DNA of 8,025 nt from Candidatus Latescibacterota bacterium (GTDB lineage: Bacteria; Latescibacterota; MVCY01; DTYK01), in contig DTYK01000241.1 of assembly GCA_012961925.1 (NCBI GenBank), positions 1 to 8,025 of the forward strand, given 5' to 3'. How positions within the stretch are numbered: the stretch's first letter is position 1; each line of letters opens with the position of its first letter. Under the pieces are notes generated by a model that made no database searches, was not told the DNA's origin, and saw nothing but the letters and a program-made list of their open reading frames with translations. Below are positions 5,991-8,025 of this stretch, piece by piece. The position numbers and the translations under genes are program-made.

Positions 5991-7697
5991 TTACCAGAGA
6001 TGGAATTTCTCTTTCGCTGGTTCAGAGAGACCATTCGGCTTCAGAGGGGTTTCGTTCCGATTCATCTCCTCCCTTTGGAACAGCGGCATACGCTTTCCAG
6101 GGGGCTCAATACCCACCAAGGTGTACCCCCGCCAGTGCAAAAGATATTCCTCTCCGGCGACTTTCTCTGCCACCTCAAGATTTCTCACCGGATAACTCAC
6201 CTCTACCCGGTCACCCTTCCTAAGATTTTCTTGCACAACATAAGTACCCTTACAAACTATATCTTGAGGCTCTCCGTTTCGCTTGACCTCCACGGTTTCT
6301 CTCTTCACCCAGGAGGGGATTCGCACGTGTACCTTCGAGGCGTTTTTGACCAAAACGCCAAGCCGGCCTTCATAAGGAAGAGCTGATAGCACTTCAACCC
6401 AGGGTGTATTTGCATTCAACAGCAGATTGACCCAGACTCCATCTGGCTTGTGGGTGACAATGTGGCTCCAGGCCAAGTACAGCCCTTTGGTCCCGCTGGG
6501 ACTACAGCACCCGCTGACGCCAAAGCCGTCGTGCCAATCTGCTTCGAAATAGCGATCGTTGGGGAAAACTGAGCCTACAAATCCCCCCATAACCCGCTCG
6601 ACCACCCGCTCGTAGGAACGAGAGCCTGGGACCTCCTCCGGCACCTTTCTCCAGGGCCGGGGCAGCATCTCCTGAGAGAGGATCTGACTTTCCACTAAGC
6701 AGTTGCGGGTGAATCTTTCCACATCTTCCCAGTACTCGCTCTTTCCGATCTCAGCCAGAAGCACGGCTGAGTTGATCATATCGGTAATTGAACAAGTTTC
6801 GCTCCATTTGGGGGTGCGAAGCTGTTCGAGCATCCAGCCGAAACTTGAGCCCTGAGCCCGGGCCCACTTGTAGGCCTTTTCCACAAAATCTATCAAGGCT
6901 TCATCTCCGGTGACTATTCCCAGACGTAGCAGTCCCATCAGCGAGGCAGTGCGGGAGTGAAAATGGGTATTGTGGGCATCCCGCAACATCTCTCCATCTG
7001 GACCAAAAGTAAGGGGCTTGCGGGTCAACACTGATCTGGCCAACTTCCGGGCTAAATCCAGCGCCTTTCCATCACCGGTCAGTTGAAAATACCTCACCAA
7101 TGGGTCAATGGGTTGGCCATCGGGGACCCACATCAAAGGGTGGTCTAACCACCTGCCGTTGCCCAGGTAGGCCTCGGTGGGAAAATAACAAGTATCACCT
7201 TTGCGCACCGCAATTTTATCTAATCCATCTATCATTCTTTCTACTTTTTTCAGTACCTTCTCTTCCCCTTCGGTCAGGTAGCAGGTGAGCAAGGCATACA
7301 GGGCTCTTCCCTGATCCCAGATGTAAGCCCCGGCCCTACCTCCGGAAGAAGCCAATTGGTAGGGGCCATAGGGAGACTGCGGGCGATAGAGCAAGCCATC
7401 CGATGGATCAAGAAAAGAGAGCATAAATTCCTTCAGTCCTGCTTCCGCTTCCTGCCCAGAATAGTCACCGGACATTATTCTGATGTAAGCAATGACCTCT
7501 ACAAAGCGGCTGCTCACATCGCCGAAATCCCACTCACTGTGTTCTAAATAAGGCGGATCAGCTTCTAAATTAGCGATAAAATAGGGTTGAAACCCAGCTT
7601 CGGGATCCGGGTTCTGAATGAAATAGTTCAGTGCTGCTCTGGCACGAGCGGCAAGGTCTAATGTGTCTGGTATTTGGGACATAATCTCCTTCACCAT
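5991..7697 (-). CDS. GH127-type (beta-L-arabinofuranosidase-like) glycoside hydrolase
   Basis: This 568-residue protein is predicted to be a retaining glycosidase of the GH127/GH146 type, which removes beta-L-arabinofuranosyl units using a zinc-bound cysteine nucleophile. Residues about 15-415 look like an (alpha/alpha)6 barrel with DGLLYRPQSPYG (100-111), AYIWDQGRALYALL (124-137) and HFHSRTASLMGLLRLG (245-260). The metal-thiolate set known from the characterised enzyme HypBA1 (E338, C340, C417, C418) has matching residues here: E300-T-C302 in SETCSITD and C397-C398 in SGCCSPSG. Residues about 420-530 form beta-sandwich material (VHVRIPSW, KGDRVEVSYP). The ATG at 7697 has no good ribosome-binding site; the in-frame ATG at 7682 has GGAG only 3-4 bases upstream, so either start is possible. 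No signal peptide is seen. Its start overlaps the stop of the GH2 remnant (ATGGTGA). The family is related to but may be distinct from characterised GH127, so the exact sugar is uncertain. Confidence 0.8.
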   Translation of the reverse strand: MVKEIMSQIPDTLDLAARARAALNYFIQNPDPEAGFQPYFIANLEADPPYLEHSEWDFGDVSSRFVEVIAYIRIMSGDYSGQEAEAGLKEFMLSFLDPSDGLLYRPQSPYGPYQLASSGGRAGAYIWDQGRALYALLTCYLTEGEEKVLKKVERMIDGLDKIAVRKGDTCYFPTEAYLGNGRWLDHPLMWVPDGQPIDPLVRYFQLTGDGKALDLARKLARSVLTRKPLTFGPDGEMLRDAHNTHFHSRTASLMGLLRLGIVTGDEALIDFVEKAYKWARAQGSSFGWMLEQLRTPKWSETCSITDMINSAVLLAEIGKSEYWEDVERFTRNCLVESQILSQEMLPRPWRKVPEEVPGSRSYERVVERVMGGFVGSVFPNDRYFEADWHDGFGVSGCCSPSGTKGLYLAWSHIVTHKPDGVWVNLLLNANTPWVEVLSALPYEGRLGVLVKNASKVHVRIPSWVKRETVEVKRNGEPQDIVCKGTYVVQENLRKGDRVEVSYPVRNLEVAEKVAGEEYLLHWRGYTLVGIEPPGKRMPLFQREEMNRNETPLKPNGLSEPAKEKFHLW

Positions 7698-8025
7698 TGA
7701 TTCATATTAATAATTTGTCTCCCTTTGGAATGAAAAAGCAGTGTCCCAGTTAATGCTCGATAGCGCCGTAAGAATTCCTCCTCTGACCTCGGCTTTTGGA
7801 CATATCTCCAACTTTTTCTGTCTTTCTGTCCGGGGAACCACCAGATGCCGCCGTATTCGCTGACAAAATAGGGCTGTCCCGTCCAGAGAGCATCGTGGTC
7901 GAGAAAACTCCGCCACGGTTGTCCTACTTCTCATAGATGGCTGCGCATAGAGCCGCCACATCACCCAATCTTTCACCCAATGCCGGTACCGTCACCTTAC
8001 AGACAGAGGCAGCTCTTGATAGGGA
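7691..8025 (-). pseudogene. GH2 beta-galactosidase/beta-glucuronidase remnant, internally deleted and frameshifted
   Basis: Two minus-strand frames carry pieces of a GH2 catalytic TIM barrel. From the right edge to a TAG at 7924-7926 one frame reads ALGERLGDVAALCAAIYEK. From about 7921 the next frame reads FLDHDALWTGQPYFVSEYGG and continues IWWFPGQ...RPYRALT-like sequence, including PRSEEEFLRRYRALTGTLL. SEYGGIWW is the GH2 nucleophile block, with the Glu codon at 7856-7858. About 30 residues that normally separate the two pieces are missing, and the frame changes at the same place. After GTLL (about position 7735) the family sequence ends and unrelated residues run to a TGA at 7691-7693 that overlaps the GH127 start. 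The conserved region that would follow in intact GH2 proteins is lost. It is therefore a non-functional relic; its upstream end is outside the window. Confidence 0.75.

Noticed and set aside
5895..6386. A 163-codon plus-strand open frame
   Set aside because: It is antisense to the 3' end of the GH127-type gene and runs through the inverted repeat; no recognisable protein motif.
7707..7976. An 89-codon minus-strand open frame
   Set aside because: It is the third frame across the GH2 relic; the GH2 motifs (LGERLGDVAAL and SEYGGIWW) are in the other two frames.
7962..7983. Short direct repeat of TCACCCAAT
   Set aside because: It encodes the repeated Leu-Gly residues of LGERLG in the GH2 relic and is explained by coding sequence.

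Overview
This window is a bacterial carbohydrate-degradation region in which every supportable gene lies on the minus strand, so it reads right to left. In that order it holds: a decayed fragment of a family GH2 beta-galactosidase/beta-glucuronidase (8025-7691), a GH127-type (beta-L-arabinofuranosidase-like) glycosidase (7697-5991), a URO-D superfamily protein (5828-4581), a GH42-like beta-galactosidase (4363-2081), a GH78 alpha-L-rhamnosidase broken into two frames (1864-157), and a fragment of carbamoyl-phosphate synthase small subunit, carA (1-156, running off the left edge).

The three glycosidases show no signal peptide, so they probably act in the cytoplasm on small oligosaccharides carrying arabinofuranose, galactose and rhamnose. 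Such sugars occur in pectic rhamnogalacturonan and arabinogalactan side chains. No transporter, polysaccharide lyase, regulator or central-metabolism gene is visible, so the locus is incomplete here. The URO-D protein is the odd member. It resembles the sugar-cluster/methyltransferase branch of the superfamily rather than haem-biosynthetic HemE, and in sampled stretches its DNA is clearly more AT-rich than its neighbours.

The genes are separated by spacers of about 160-220 bases, not packed tightly. Two spacers hold palindromic DNA: a long imperfect inverted repeat at 5903-5970 and a pair of short perfect palindromes at 4468-4507. A 12-base tandem duplication sits over the URO-D stop codon. 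The third spacer (1865-2080) is mostly an open frame with no recognised homology. Both edges and the GH78 gene show breakage (truncated carA, deleted and frameshifted GH2, frameshifted GH78), which suggests rearrangement or gene decay, or errors in a draft/metagenomic assembly.

The organism cannot be named from this sequence. Mid GC content, a TTG start with a strong Shine-Dalgarno, several glycosidases beside a URO-D paralogue, and hairpin repeats fit an uncultivated, probably anaerobic, polysaccharide-using bacterium (Chloroflexi, Poribacteria or similar lineages), but this is inference. I found no RNA gene, CRISPR array, transposase or integrase. No clearly novel multi-gene system is demonstrable; the URO-D protein within a glycosidase cluster is the best lead.
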